From Auraticoccus monumenti (GTDB lineage: Bacteria; Actinomycetota; Actinomycetes; Propionibacteriales; Propionibacteriaceae), in assembly GCF_900101785.1 (NCBI RefSeq), contig NZ_LT629688.1, positions 1,984,001 to 2,048,000 of the forward strand: DNA of 64,000 nucleotides, written 5' to 3'. Positions 44,445-53,629 of the stretch are shown one piece after another. Position 1 is the stretch's first letter. Each line of letters begins with the position of its first letter. The translations under genes and the position numbers were made by a program. The notes beneath the pieces were generated by a model that was given only the letters and a program-made list of their open reading frames with translations, was not told the origin of the DNA and searched no databases.

Positions 44445-45291
44445 TCACCTCCGGCCGCGTCGGGCCCGCTCCGCCGCACCCACCCGCACCCGGCCCAGCC
44501 ACTCCACGCCCATCCGGTGTCCGTCGGGGAACTGGTCACCGACGTCCCAGCGCCAGGTGGTCACCATGGCCAGCACCAGCAGCCGGCAGTCCTCGAGCAG
44601 GACCGGGTCGGCACCCGGGTAGAAGGGATCGACCTCCTCCGGCGCGTGGGCCAGGTCGAACTCGACCGGGCCGCGGCAGACCGTCTCGAAGTCGATGAAC
44701 ACCGGTCCGGACGAGGTGCTGAGGACGTTGCCCGGGTGCGGTTCGCCGTGCAGCAGCTGGTCCCGGCCGGAGGCGGCGACCGAGCGTCCGGTCTGGCGCA
44801 GGACGTCGCGGAGCAGCTCCCGGTCCGGCTCGCCCAGGCCGGGCGTCAGGGCGCGATCGGCCAGCAGCCGCTGGGCGGACTCCACCCGGTCCCCGGCGGA
44901 GGGGACCGCGACGTCCACCGTCCGCATCCCCGCGTGCAGCAGCGCCAGCGCGTCGGCGTAGTCCGCCGGTGCGACGGGGGAGGTCGTCGGCTCGTGGTAG
45001 GTCCACAGCGTCACCACGAACCCGTCGCGCTCGTGCACCCGCGGCTGCACCCGGGGGTCGAGGGCGGCCACCGGACTCCCGGTGGCGGTCGAGGCGGGAG
45101 GCGACGTCCACCTCGAGCCCGGCCACCTGGGCGTCGGCCGGCGCGACCCGGGCCAGCACGTCGCAGGGGAGCAGCCGCAGGACGAGCTTGTCGGAGTCCT
45201 GCAGGACGACCGCGTCCTCGACCAGCAGACCGAGCGAGGAGGCGGTGGACCGGGCCGCCGCGGTCGCCCGGACAGCCCTTGACGTCTCCAC
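44445..45291 (-). pseudogene. Aminoglycoside-phosphotransferase-family gene with frameshift
   Basis: Two overlapping reverse-strand frames together make one APH-fold protein. The N-terminal lobe (VLQDSDKLVLRLLPCDVLARVAPADAQVAGLEVDVASRL) is read from about 45291. The C-terminal lobe starts near 45071 in another frame (ALDPRVQPRVHERDGFVVTLWTY, LLHGEPHPGNVLSTSSGPVFIDFETVC). The catalytic loop is present as HGEPHPGN and the metal aspartate as IDFE. One extra base (or two missing) between about 45072 and 45105 breaks the frame. Either the gene is a recent pseudogene or this is a sequencing error; the rest looks intact. The start at GTG 45291 is tentative. Confidence 0.7.
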
Positions 45292-45486
45292 CTCGGCGAC
45301 GATAGGCCCGTGCCGCCCGGCCCGCACCGGAGTTCCCTGCGCCGCCACGCCCACGTCGCAGGACGCGGATCCGACCCCAGGTCTTGTCAGCCCCCACCGC
45401 GTGTGGTGGTGTGAACGAGCACGCACCACCCACCCCTCACCACCCGGGGCGTCGCCCTCGGCGTCGTCGCCCGCAGGAGGCGCACC

Positions 45487-48400
45487 ATGCCCGCTCTACC
45501 CCCAGCCACCCGCCGGCGCCGGCCCGCCGCCCTCGCCGCCTGGCTCGCCGCCGCGGCCCTGACCCTGCCCCTGCTCCCCACGGCCACCGCCGCCGCCGAG
45601 CCGTCCCCGGCCGCCGTCCCCGCCGACGTCGACGCGCTCGGTCTGGTGCCGCAGCCGGTCGCCGTCGAGCTCGGCTCCGGTGCCTGGCAGCCCACCGCGG
45701 GGATGCGCATCGCCGCCACCGGCGCGGCCAGACCGCTCGCGCAGGACCTCGCCGAGGAGCTCCGCACCTCCACCGGCTTCCGGGTCCCCGTCCCCTCCCG
45801 CCCGAAGCCCGGTGACCTGCAGATCGTGGTCGACCCGGACGCGGACTACACCGTCGAGGGCGCCGCCCCGACCGAGGAGTCCTACGTCCTGGACGTCACC
45901 GGCGACGGCGCCACGCTCACCGCCACCACCGCCCACGGCGCCCACAACGGCATCCAGACCCTGCGCCAGCTGATGCCGGCCTGGGTCGGCAGCGACCGCG
46001 TGGTGAACACCGACTGGTCGGTGCCCGCGGTGCGCGTCGAGGACGCCCCCCGCTTCGAGTACCGCGGCGTGATGCTCGACGTGGCCCGCTCCTTCCAGGA
46101 CGTCGACATGGTCAAGCGCTACATCGACACCCTCGCGGGGCTCAAGGCCAGTCACCTGCACCTGCACCTGGCCGACGACCAGGGCTGGCGGATCGAGATC
46201 ACCAACGAGGGCCGCGCCGAGGGCGACACCATCGACTACACCCGTCTCACCGAGGTCTCGGGCAAGACGTCGATGAACGAGAACGGCTACCAGCAAGAGC
46301 TCGGTCGCAGCGGCTACTACACCCAGGAGGAGTACGTCGACATCGTCGAGTACGCCCGGGACCACTTCATCACCGTCGTCCCCGAGATCGACGTCCCCGG
46401 GCACACCAACTCCGCGCTGCACGCCATCCCCGAGCTCAACACCGAGCGCTCCCTGCCCGCCCCCGACCCCGAGACCGGGGTGGTCGACTGGAACGGCACC
46501 GGGGCGGTGGGCTACTCCGCGCTCGACGAGCAGCACCAACCCACCTACGACTTCGTCAACCACGTGTTCGGTCAGATCGCGGACCTGACCCAGGGCCCGC
46601 TGGTCCACGTCGGGGGCGACGAGTCCACCGCGATGGGCCACGAGCGCTACGTCGACTTCGTCAGCCGCGCCGTGCCCGAGGTCCGTGAGACCACCGGCGC
46701 CGGCGTCATGGGGTGGACCGAGTTCGCCGAGGCCGGGCTCAGCGAGGGCGAGGGCTACTGGGAGGGCTCGGTCGTGCACTACTGGGTCGGCTCCGGTGAC
46801 TGGGTCCGCGACTTCGTCTCCAAGGGCGGCAAGGCCGTGGTCTCCGACGCCAGCCGTTCCTACCTCGACATGAAGTACGACGCCATGACCCCGATCGGCT
46901 ACACCTGGGCCTGCAGCGGTGACTGCGACTACCCCCGCTACTACGAGTGGGACCCGACCACCGTGGTCGAGGGCGGGCTGGCCGAGGAGGGCATCCTCGG
47001 CGTCGAGGCCCCGATGTGGTCAGAGACCATCCGCGGTGAGGACCAGGCCATGTACATGGCGCTGCCCCGGGCCGCGGCCATCCTGGAGACCGGGTGGACG
47101 CAGGCCGAGGACAAGGACGTGGACTCCTTCTCCGCCCGTCTCGGCGAGTACGGGGCCCACCTGACCGTCAACGACACCAACTACTACGAGAGCCGTCGGG
47201 CCCCGTGGCAGTGGAGCCTCGCCGGTCTGGACGCCACCGTGCGCCGCGGCCGCAGCGCCACGATCGACGTCGGCCTGGTGGCCGCCCCGGGCACCAAGCT
47301 GTCCGCCGACGGCACCTCGCTGGTGCCCGACACCTCCACCGACGACGGCGACCCGGCCTCGCAGAGCGTGCTGACCGAGCCGCTGAGCGCGGTGCTGGTC
47401 TGCGGCGACACCGAGCTGCCGGTCACCTTCACCGCGGAGGAGACCCGCAACGAGCTGCACGCGGCCGGCACCTACACCGCCCACGTCACCGGCAGCTTCA
47501 CCGGCGCGACGGACTGCGAGCTGCAGACGTCGGCGGGGGAGAGCGCCCCGGTGTCGGTGAGCCTGGGACAGCCCGCGGCCCAGCCGGACGTCGACCTCGG
47601 TGAGCCCACGCTGGAGGTGGAGGAAGGCCCCATCGACAACGGTGCCTGGTTCTACCTGACCGTGGAGGGCTTCGCCCCCGAGGCCTACCTGGACGTGCTG
47701 ATGGACGACACGCTGGTGTACCGGCTTCGCACCGACGAGCAGGGCCGCTTCGACCGCACCGCCCTGGTGCCGCGGGGCACCACGGACGGTGAGCACGAGC
47801 TGACGATCCGGCAAGGGGACCGGAGCGCCGAGGTGGTCCTCGACGTCGAGTCCGACATCCTGCCAGCGGTCGCGGTCGCTGCCGACGGCACCAGCCAGGA
47901 GATCGACGCGGTCAACCCGGCGAGCCGTACCGCGGGCATGCTGGCCCTGTACACCCCTGCCTTCGGCGACTCCACCCAGACCGACCAGTCTGGCGGCGAG
48001 GCCGTGCTCGAGGAGACCGAGACCCCCGGGTCCTACCGTGTCATCCAGGTCTGCACGGCGCTGACCACCTGTGCCGACCCAGGCAACAACGCGATCCCGG
48101 AGAACGGGGTGGTGCTCTCAGCCGCCCCCGGAGGCGATCCTGACGTCCGGCTGTTCCTGCGCGACCACATCAAGGTCGGTGACGTGGTGGAGCTGCAGAA
48201 CCTCATCCGGACTGCCACCACGACGGTCGACGGCGTGAATCTCCCGTCCCGGGGGGCCGACCAGCTGGTCGTCTACACGTCGGCGGCGGGGCGTGAGAGC
48301 ACCGGGACCAACGAGTGGGGCTACGAGGTCACCGTGGTCGACGGCCGTGTGGTCGGACGTGGCGGCAACGACCAGCAGATCCCCGACGACGGGTACGTCC

Positions 48401-48510
48401 TCTCCGGGCACGGCCTCCGCGCTACGTGGCTGTCCGACAACGCCGTGCTGGGTGCACGGGTGGAGCTGGACGGCTCCACGCTGACCGTGACGTACATCGC
48501 CGGCCCCTGA
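45487..48510 (+). CDS. Secreted beta-N-acetylhexosaminidase (GH20)
   Basis: 1007-aa exported glycosidase that should remove terminal GlcNAc/GalNAc. A Sec signal (ALAAWLAAAALTLPLLPTATAAAE) is cleaved near residue 40. A GH20b domain spans about 50-180; the GH20 barrel (about 190-560) shows GVMLDVARSFQDVDMVKRYID, HLHLADDQGWRIEI and the catalytic pair Asp378-Glu379 in VHVGGDES. Beyond about 570 come beta-sandwich domains, and the last about 210 residues hold two copies of a domain (LALYTPAFGDST and LVVYTSAAGREST; NGVVLSAAP and DGYVLSGHG). AGGAGG precedes the ATG. Confidence 0.93.
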   Translation: MPALPPATRRRRPAALAAWLAAAALTLPLLPTATAAAEPSPAAVPADVDALGLVPQPVAVELGSGAWQPTAGMRIAATGAARPLAQDLAEELRTSTGFRVPVPSRPKPGDLQIVVDPDADYTVEGAAPTEESYVLDVTGDGATLTATTAHGAHNGIQTLRQLMPAWVGSDRVVNTDWSVPAVRVEDAPRFEYRGVMLDVARSFQDVDMVKRYIDTLAGLKASHLHLHLADDQGWRIEITNEGRAEGDTIDYTRLTEVSGKTSMNENGYQQELGRSGYYTQEEYVDIVEYARDHFITVVPEIDVPGHTNSALHAIPELNTERSLPAPDPETGVVDWNGTGAVGYSALDEQHQPTYDFVNHVFGQIADLTQGPLVHVGGDESTAMGHERYVDFVSRAVPEVRETTGAGVMGWTEFAEAGLSEGEGYWEGSVVHYWVGSGDWVRDFVSKGGKAVVSDASRSYLDMKYDAMTPIGYTWACSGDCDYPRYYEWDPTTVVEGGLAEEGILGVEAPMWSETIRGEDQAMYMALPRAAAILETGWTQAEDKDVDSFSARLGEYGAHLTVNDTNYYESRRAPWQWSLAGLDATVRRGRSATIDVGLVAAPGTKLSADGTSLVPDTSTDDGDPASQSVLTEPLSAVLVCGDTELPVTFTAEETRNELHAAGTYTAHVTGSFTGATDCELQTSAGESAPVSVSLGQPAAQPDVDLGEPTLEVEEGPIDNGAWFYLTVEGFAPEAYLDVLMDDTLVYRLRTDEQGRFDRTALVPRGTTDGEHELTIRQGDRSAEVVLDVESDILPAVAVAADGTSQEIDAVNPASRTAGMLALYTPAFGDSTQTDQSGGEAVLEETETPGSYRVIQVCTALTTCADPGNNAIPENGVVLSAAPGGDPDVRLFLRDHIKVGDVVELQNLIRTATTTVDGVNLPSRGADQLVVYTSAAGRESTGTNEWGYEVTVVDGRVVGRGGNDQQIPDDGYVLSGHGLRATWLSDNAVLGARVELDGSTLTVTYIAGP

Positions 48511-48872
48511 CCGGTGACGGGACACCACCGGCTGCGGTGATCATGCTCGCGGTCGAGACCATGGAAGCCGGCCAGCTGCGCGATCAGCTCCTCCCGCTCC
48601 AGGGACGTCCCGGCAGGGACGTCCCTGGGGGAGGGGCGTTCCCAGCCGATCGACCTCCATCGGGTGATCGAGCTCATCAGCTCGCGAGTCGTCGCGGCAG
48701 ACGGCCGGGGCTTCTACGCCCTCTCGAGTGATTCCGGGTGTGGGCGCCGGAACGAGTTCGTCCGGTCGACGGTGCTGCCACAGGGCCGAGATGGAGGACG
48801 CGGTGGTCGGGCTCGTGGGATCGGACGTGTCGAGGTGCTGGATCGCCATGGCGGGCAGCGAACGGACCGCCG
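48511..48872. other. Intergenic region, possible gene remnant
   Basis: 362 bases between the hexosaminidase and the quinone reductase. A weak hairpin CCGGTG/CACCGG (48511-48516 and 48526-48531) follows the hexosaminidase stop, and GGGACGTCCC occurs twice near 48602-48624. On the reverse strand, two short frames (peptides such as LEREELIAQLAGFHGL) look faintly protein-like but are interrupted and match nothing I recognise. It may be decayed coding DNA. Confidence 0.35.
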
Positions 48873-49667
48873 TCAGCGGGCGACGTGGATGCCGAGGTCG
48901 GTGCGGCCGGGCAGCAGGTCCGCGCGGAGGGCCCGCGTGCCCTGGTAGTCCCCGTCCCGCAGGGTCCGGAACCGCCGGGCCGGTGTGGTGTCGACCGTGC
49001 GCAGCCGCTCCCGCAGTCGCGCGACCTCCCGCTCGACGCCGCCGGCGTCGAGGCTGTCGGCGTCGTGGACGACGTGCAGGTCGAGGGTCTCGATACCCAC
49101 GTACCAGAGCACGCCGTGGGTGAGCGGGAACAACAGCGACTCCAGGTCGCCGCTGATGCCCCGCGGGCCGATCGAGCGGGCGTCCTCACCCGCGGTCACC
49201 ACCACCAGCGCCCTGCGACCGGCGAGACCGCCGTCACCGTAGCGCCGCGGGACCCCGAGCTCGGGGTCGAGGTCGCCGTAGGCGAACCCGCTGGTGAGGA
49301 CGCGGTCGAACCAGCCCTTCAGGATCGCCGGTGGGCCGTACCACCAGAGCGGGAACTGGATGACCAGCAGCTCGGCGGTGGCGAGCTTGGTCTGTTCCGC
49401 GCGCACGTCCGCGGGCAGCTGCCCCTGCTCGTACGCCCCGCCGACCAGCTCGGCCAGATTCCCCGGCTGCCCGGCGAGGTCCCCCAGGTCGCGGTCGTCG
49501 AGGACGGGGTCGAAGCCCTGGGCGTGCAGGTCGGAGGTGGCCACCTGGTAACGCCCCGACAGCTCCTGGATCCCCTCCTGGAAGAGGTGGTCGTTCAGTG
49601 ACCCGCGACGCGGGTGCGCGTAGACCCAGAGGGCGGTACCGGGCTCCGGGGGGTGTCCGATGGTCAT
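48873..49667 (-). CDS. NAD(P)H:quinone oxidoreductase (flavodoxin-fold, MdaB/YwrO-like)
   Basis: 264-aa FMN/FAD flavoprotein reducing quinones by two electrons. Family motifs are LWVYAHPRRGSLNDHLFQEG and VIQFPLWWYGPPAILKGWFDRVLTSGFAYG, both strongly diagnostic. The middle has RRALVVVTAGEDARSIGPRGISGD and FPLTHGVLWYVGIETLDLHVVHDAD. The start overlaps the TetR gene stop by ATGA, so it is co-transcribed with and probably controlled by that regulator, in a detoxification response to quinones or electrophiles. Confidence 0.9.
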   Translation of the reverse strand: MTIGHPPEPGTALWVYAHPRRGSLNDHLFQEGIQELSGRYQVATSDLHAQGFDPVLDDRDLGDLAGQPGNLAELVGGAYEQGQLPADVRAEQTKLATAELLVIQFPLWWYGPPAILKGWFDRVLTSGFAYGDLDPELGVPRRYGDGGLAGRRALVVVTAGEDARSIGPRGISGDLESLLFPLTHGVLWYVGIETLDLHVVHDADSLDAGGVEREVARLRERLRTVDTTPARRFRTLRDGDYQGTRALRADLLPGRTDLGIHVAR

Positions 49668-50281
49668 GCGGTCTGCTCCTCCGTGTCGTGCCCGTCGTCG
49701 GTGGCGATGGCCGTGACGACGCGGGCGAGGGTGCTGCGGGCTCGGGCGGCGCTGATCCGGCCGGCGAGCGCGCCGCGGGTCAGGGCGTCACCGGCGCCGA
49801 TGATCGCGTGCAGGGCTGCCGCGTCGATCGGCCCGGCGAGGGGTTCCAGGGCCTCCCGGCACATGGCGAGGTAGGCGTCCTCGGCCTCCTGGCGCAGCAG
49901 GGTGAGGGTGGTGGAGCCCGCGAGCGCGGCGACCACGTCGGCCAGCTCGCGCCCCTCCGCCAGGCAGCAGTCGATGTAGGCCGCCGCGACGAGGCCGGCC
50001 ACCGCCGGCAGCTCGCGCCCGGCACCACCGAGCGCGGCCGCCAGCGTCTCCCGCTGCCGGGCCTCGAACTCGCGGTACAGCGCCGCCAGGACCCCGGCCC
50101 GGTCGCCGAAGTGGTCGTAGACCAGCGGCTTGGTCACCCCCGCCCGGTCGGCGAGCCGGGCCAGGGTGAACTCGTCGGTGCCCGAGTCCCGGATGAGGTC
50201 GCGGGCTGCTGCGAGCAGCTGGGTGTGACGCTCCTGCTTGGACAACCGTCGACGTGGGACCGCGACGGCGTGCTCACTCAT
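49664..50281 (-). CDS. TetR-family transcriptional regulator
   Basis: 205-aa regulator. The N-terminal HTH is QERHTQLLAAARDLIRDSGTDEFTLARLADRAGVTKPLVYDHFGDRAGVLAALYREFE. The C-terminal ligand domain is unremarkable (LPAVAGLVAAAYIDCCLAEGREL). A strong GGAGGAG site precedes the ATG. It is the first gene of a two-gene unit with the quinone reductase and probably represses it; a TTAC/GTAA dyad lies upstream. Confidence 0.93.
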   Translation of the reverse strand: MSEHAVAVPRRRLSKQERHTQLLAAARDLIRDSGTDEFTLARLADRAGVTKPLVYDHFGDRAGVLAALYREFEARQRETLAAALGGAGRELPAVAGLVAAAYIDCCLAEGRELADVVAALAGSTTLTLLRQEAEDAYLAMCREALEPLAGPIDAAALHAIIGAGDALTRGALAGRISAARARSTLARVVTAIATDDGHDTEEQTA

Positions 50282-50313
50282 GGTGACTCCTCCTCCGGGA
50301 TGGGCACGGTTGC

Positions 50314-50326
50314 TTACCGTCCGTAA
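50314..50326. promoter_or_regulatory. Candidate TetR operator
   Basis: TTACCGTCCGTAA has 4-bp inverted TTAC/GTAA arms and sits 33 nt upstream of the TetR start in a locally AT-richer stretch, with another TTAC at 50328. It is the only dyad seen between the TetR gene and its neighbour. Confidence 0.4.
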
Positions 50327-50446
50327 CTTACCATGAGTAGCCAGGAAGGAGGATCTGACGAACGCTGAGGACGCGTCGCTGCGGCAGCCGACCGGGGCGT
50401 CGACGCGGCGGGGCCGACTGGGTCGAGCCGTCAGGGGTGGTCCGCG

Positions 50447-51970
50447 TCAGACCTTCTCGTCCGTGCGCTGCTCGCCGGCCTCCGCCCGCGTCCGGCGACG
50501 CAGCAGGGCGGCGCGCACCAGGGGGGCGGCGATGACGACCAGGAAGGCCGCCAGCAGCACCGCGGAGATGGGACGGCCGGCGAACCCGGTCAGGTCGCCC
50601 CCGAACAGCAGCAGCGAGCGACGCAGGTTGCTCTCCAGCAGCCCACCCAGGACGAAGGCCAGCACCAGCGGTCCCGGCTCGAAGCCCGCCTTCTTCATCA
50701 GGTACCCGAGCGCGCCGAACACGATGACCAGGCCGACGTCGAAGGTGCTGTTGCGCACCGTGTAGACCCCGACCAGGGTGATCAGCACGGTGATCGGCGC
50801 CAGGATGGTCGCGCGCACCCGCAGGATGCGCACGAAGACCCCGACCAGGGGGATGCTCATCACCAGCAGCAGCACGTTCCCCAGGTACATGGAGTTGACC
50901 ACCCCCCAGAACAGCTCGGGGTCCTCGGTCACCAGCTGCGGCCCGGGGGTGACGCCCTGGATCAGCAGGGCGCCGAAGATGACCGCCATGGTGGAGTTGG
51001 CCGGGATGCCCAGGGTCAGCAACGGCACGAAGGACGACGTCGCGGCGGCGTTGTTGGCGGTCTCCGGCCCGGCGACGCCCTCGACGGCACCCCTGCCGAA
51101 GCGGGAGGGGTCCTTGGCGCGCCTGCGCTCCCAGCCGTAGGAGGCCATCGAGGCCAGCGTCGCCCCACCACCGGGCAGCAGACCGAGGACGAAGCCGACG
51201 AGCGACCCGCGCCCGATGGCGCCGGAGGAGTCCCGGAGGTCCTGGCGCGAGGGCCAGGCGTTGGACACCGCCACCGGGGCCTGGGGGTTGCGGTGGCGTT
51301 CCTCCAGCGAGTGCAGGATCTCCCCCAACCCGAACAGGCCCATGGCGATCGGCACGAAGTCCAGCCCGTCGCCGAGGTCGAGGCTGCCGAAGGTGAAGCG
51401 CTCCGAGCCGGTGAAGGCGTCGCGCCCGACGGTGGCCAGCAGCAGCCCCAGGGCCGCGGCGACCAGGGCCTTGACCCTGCCGCCGTTGCTCACCGTGGAC
51501 ACCAGCACGATGCCCAGCAGGGCCAGCGCGGCGTACTCCGGTGGGCCGAAGTCGAGGGCGAACCCGGCCACCAGCGGGGCCAGGAAGGTGAGGGCGACGA
51601 TGGACAGCGTCCCGCCCACGAAGGAGCCGGTGGCGGCGATCCCCAGCGCCGTCCCCGCGCGCCCCTGGCGGGCGAGGGCGTAGCCGTCGAAGACCGTCAC
51701 CACCGAGGACGCCTCACCGGGCAGGCGCAGCAGCACCGAGGTGATGGTGCCGCCGTACTGCGCGCCGTAGAAGATGCCGGCCAGCAGGATGATCGCGGTC
51801 ACCGGCTCGACCCCGTAGGTCACCGGCAGCAGGATGGCGATGGTCGCCGCGGGGCCCAGGCCGGGCAGGACGCCGATCAGCATCCCGATCAGCACGCCCA
51901 GGAAGCAGTAGAGGATGTTGGTCGGCTCGGCCAGCACCGCGAAGCCGTCGAGCACGTGAGAGAGGTCCAC
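50447..51970 (-). CDS. tctA: Tripartite tricarboxylate transporter large permease
   Basis: 507-aa membrane protein of the TctA family with about twelve helices, importing carboxylates with TctB and TctC. Signatures are IGVLPGLGPAATIAILLPVTYGV and GIFYGAQYGGTITSVLLRLPGEASSVVT, plus FVLGLLPGGGATLASMASYGWERR and GVAGPETANNAAATSSFVPLLTLGIPANSTMAV in the second half. It is the last gene of the tctCBA group (reverse strand), 11 nt after tctB. The substrate is unknown. Confidence 0.95.
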   Translation of the reverse strand: MDLSHVLDGFAVLAEPTNILYCFLGVLIGMLIGVLPGLGPAATIAILLPVTYGVEPVTAIILLAGIFYGAQYGGTITSVLLRLPGEASSVVTVFDGYALARQGRAGTALGIAATGSFVGGTLSIVALTFLAPLVAGFALDFGPPEYAALALLGIVLVSTVSNGGRVKALVAAALGLLLATVGRDAFTGSERFTFGSLDLGDGLDFVPIAMGLFGLGEILHSLEERHRNPQAPVAVSNAWPSRQDLRDSSGAIGRGSLVGFVLGLLPGGGATLASMASYGWERRRAKDPSRFGRGAVEGVAGPETANNAAATSSFVPLLTLGIPANSTMAVIFGALLIQGVTPGPQLVTEDPELFWGVVNSMYLGNVLLLVMSIPLVGVFVRILRVRATILAPITVLITLVGVYTVRNSTFDVGLVIVFGALGYLMKKAGFEPGPLVLAFVLGGLLESNLRRSLLLFGGDLTGFAGRPISAVLLAAFLVVIAAPLVRAALLRRRTRAEAGEQRTDEKV

Positions 51971-51981
51971 GAGGGTGGCTC

Positions 51982-52506
51982 CTAGAACAGGTGGGGGATG
52001 GTCACGCCGAGGGCCCCCACGAAGACGAGGTAGAACGCGAGGGTCGTGAGCAGGCTGACCAGCACCGAGGTGCGCCAGCTCTCACCGCCGATGAACCGGA
52101 GCCAGACGAAGGCCACCAGCAGCATCGGGATCTCGAAGCCGATCCGGGGGAAGGCGAGCAGGTAGCCGACCAGCGTCCCCAGGCCCGCGAGCACCCGCCA
52201 GCTGTTGGCGTCGAAGCGCTCGGCGTCGTCGGAGCGCCGGGCCAGCACCGCCAGGCCGACCCCCAGCAGCACGAGCAGCACCCCCAGCACGAGGGGGAAG
52301 GTGCCCGGACCAGGCTGGCCGGCCGACCCGACGCCCTGGCTGAGCGCACCGGCCACGGCGGCCACGCCAAGGGCGACGACCAGTCCGGCGACCACCAGGT
52401 TGGCCGTCGTGCCCATCGGTCGCCGCTCGGGCTCCTGAGCCGGCAGCGCCGACGCCCCCTCCTGCTCACCGGCGACCGGCGAGCCGGGCCCACCCGCGGT
52501 GCTCAC
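51982..52506 (-). CDS. tctB: Tripartite tricarboxylate transporter small permease
   Basis: 174-aa TctB-family protein with four helices (LVVAGLVVALGVAAVAGAL; FPLVLGVLLVLLGVGLAVLA; VLAGLGTLVGYLLAFPRIGF; SVLVSLLTTLAFYLVFVGAL). GQPGPGTFPLVLG is the family motif. The GTG at 52506 overlaps the tctC stop by GTGA and gives a 30-residue polar leader; ATG at about 52416 is a possible internal start. Confidence 0.88.
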   Translation of the reverse strand: MSTAGGPGSPVAGEQEGASALPAQEPERRPMGTTANLVVAGLVVALGVAAVAGALSQGVGSAGQPGPGTFPLVLGVLLVLLGVGLAVLARRSDDAERFDANSWRVLAGLGTLVGYLLAFPRIGFEIPMLLVAFVWLRFIGGESWRTSVLVSLLTTLAFYLVFVGALGVTIPHLF

Positions 52507-53519
52507 TCGGCGCCGAAGTCGAGACCGGACTCCTCGACGAAGGTCCGGTACTCCTCGAGGCTCTCGGTCCACTCGCTGACGACCTCGGCGCCGTCGACCT
52601 CGTAGGGCACCAGCTGGTTGTCGGCGTTGAACGACTGGTAGGTCGCGTCGGCCCACACGGCGACGAAGGCCGCAGACAGCCGGTCGAGGACCGCCTGCGG
52701 GGTGCCCTTGGGGGCCACCATGGCCCGGGACTGGGTGACCACCGCGTCGATGCCGGACTCGGTGGCCGTGGGGACGTCGGGCAGCGACGGGTTGCGCTCG
52801 GCGCTCATCACGACCAGCGGGGTCACCTGACCGCTCTCGATCTGGCTGATCGACTCGCTGATCTGCACCACGGCCAGGTCGACCTGGCTGCCCAGGACGG
52901 CGGTCAGCGTGGGGGAGCCGCCGTCGAAGGGGACGGCCGTCCCCTCCAGCCCGGCCAGCTGCAGCACGTAGGCCGAGCTGAGCTGACTGCCGGTGCCGAC
53001 CCCGGTCGTGCCGTAGCTGACCGGGCGGTCGGCCGCGCGCAGGTCGTCGATGGTGGTGAAGCCGGAGTCGGGGCTGGCCAGCAGCACGTAGTCGTCGCGG
53101 GAGACGCCGGTGATGACCTCGTAGTCGTCGATGTCCACGACGTCGGACTCCGGCACGGCCAGTGGCGTGATGTAGGCCAGGGTGCCGTTGAAGATCATGA
53201 TGGTCTGGCCGTCGGCCGCGTCCCCGGCCAGCTCCTGCGCCGCGACGGCGCCGTTGGCGCCGGGGCGGTTCTCCACGAGCACGGGGACCCCGAGCTCCTG
53301 CGACAACGGGTCCGACATGGCCCGCAGGATGAGGTCGGCGCTGCCGCCGGGGTTGCCCCCGATGAGCATGGTGACGGCGCCGGTGGGGAACTCGGCGCCG
53401 GCTTCGCCGCCCTCGGAGCTGCTGCCGAGGTTCCCGCCGCAGGCGGTCAGGACGGCGGCCGAGCCGAGCCCGGACGCAGCCAGGAGCAGGGATCGGCGGG
53501 TGACGGTGGTGCTGGACAT
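52503..53519 (-). CDS. tctC: Tripartite tricarboxylate transporter substrate-binding lipoprotein
   Basis: 338-aa TctC/Bug-family binding protein. ATG 53519 gives a Tat leader (TVTRRSLLLAASGLGSAAVLTACGG) with lipobox LTAC. The mature domain starts VTMLIGGNPGGSADLILRAMSD and continues VPVLVENRPGANGAVAAQELAG, both Bug-family hallmarks. The ligand is usually a carboxylate or small aromatic acid. It is the first gene of tctCBA. A sulfatase gene lies 110 nt upstream on the same strand, so the carried molecule may come from the sulfatase reaction. Confidence 0.93.
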   Translation of the reverse strand: MSSTTVTRRSLLLAASGLGSAAVLTACGGNLGSSSEGGEAGAEFPTGAVTMLIGGNPGGSADLILRAMSDPLSQELGVPVLVENRPGANGAVAAQELAGDAADGQTIMIFNGTLAYITPLAVPESDVVDIDDYEVITGVSRDDYVLLASPDSGFTTIDDLRAADRPVSYGTTGVGTGSQLSSAYVLQLAGLEGTAVPFDGGSPTLTAVLGSQVDLAVVQISESISQIESGQVTPLVVMSAERNPSLPDVPTATESGIDAVVTQSRAMVAPKGTPQAVLDRLSAAFVAVWADATYQSFNADNQLVPYEVDGAEVVSEWTESLEEYRTFVEESGLDFGAE

Positions 53520-53629
53520 GGGCTGTCTCCTCGTTGAGTGGGGCGTCCGGGGCGCAGGTCGCCCCGCAGTCGGTCGTGCTCGGACGGTGTGGGCGGTGGG
53601 CCGGTGTGCCCCGGTGCCCGGCCCGCTGG

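Noticed and set aside
44402-44539. Longer N-terminus of the epimerase from 44539
   Set aside because: The extension is Trp/Pro-rich and not conserved-looking, while ATG 44401 starts directly at the Rossmann fold.
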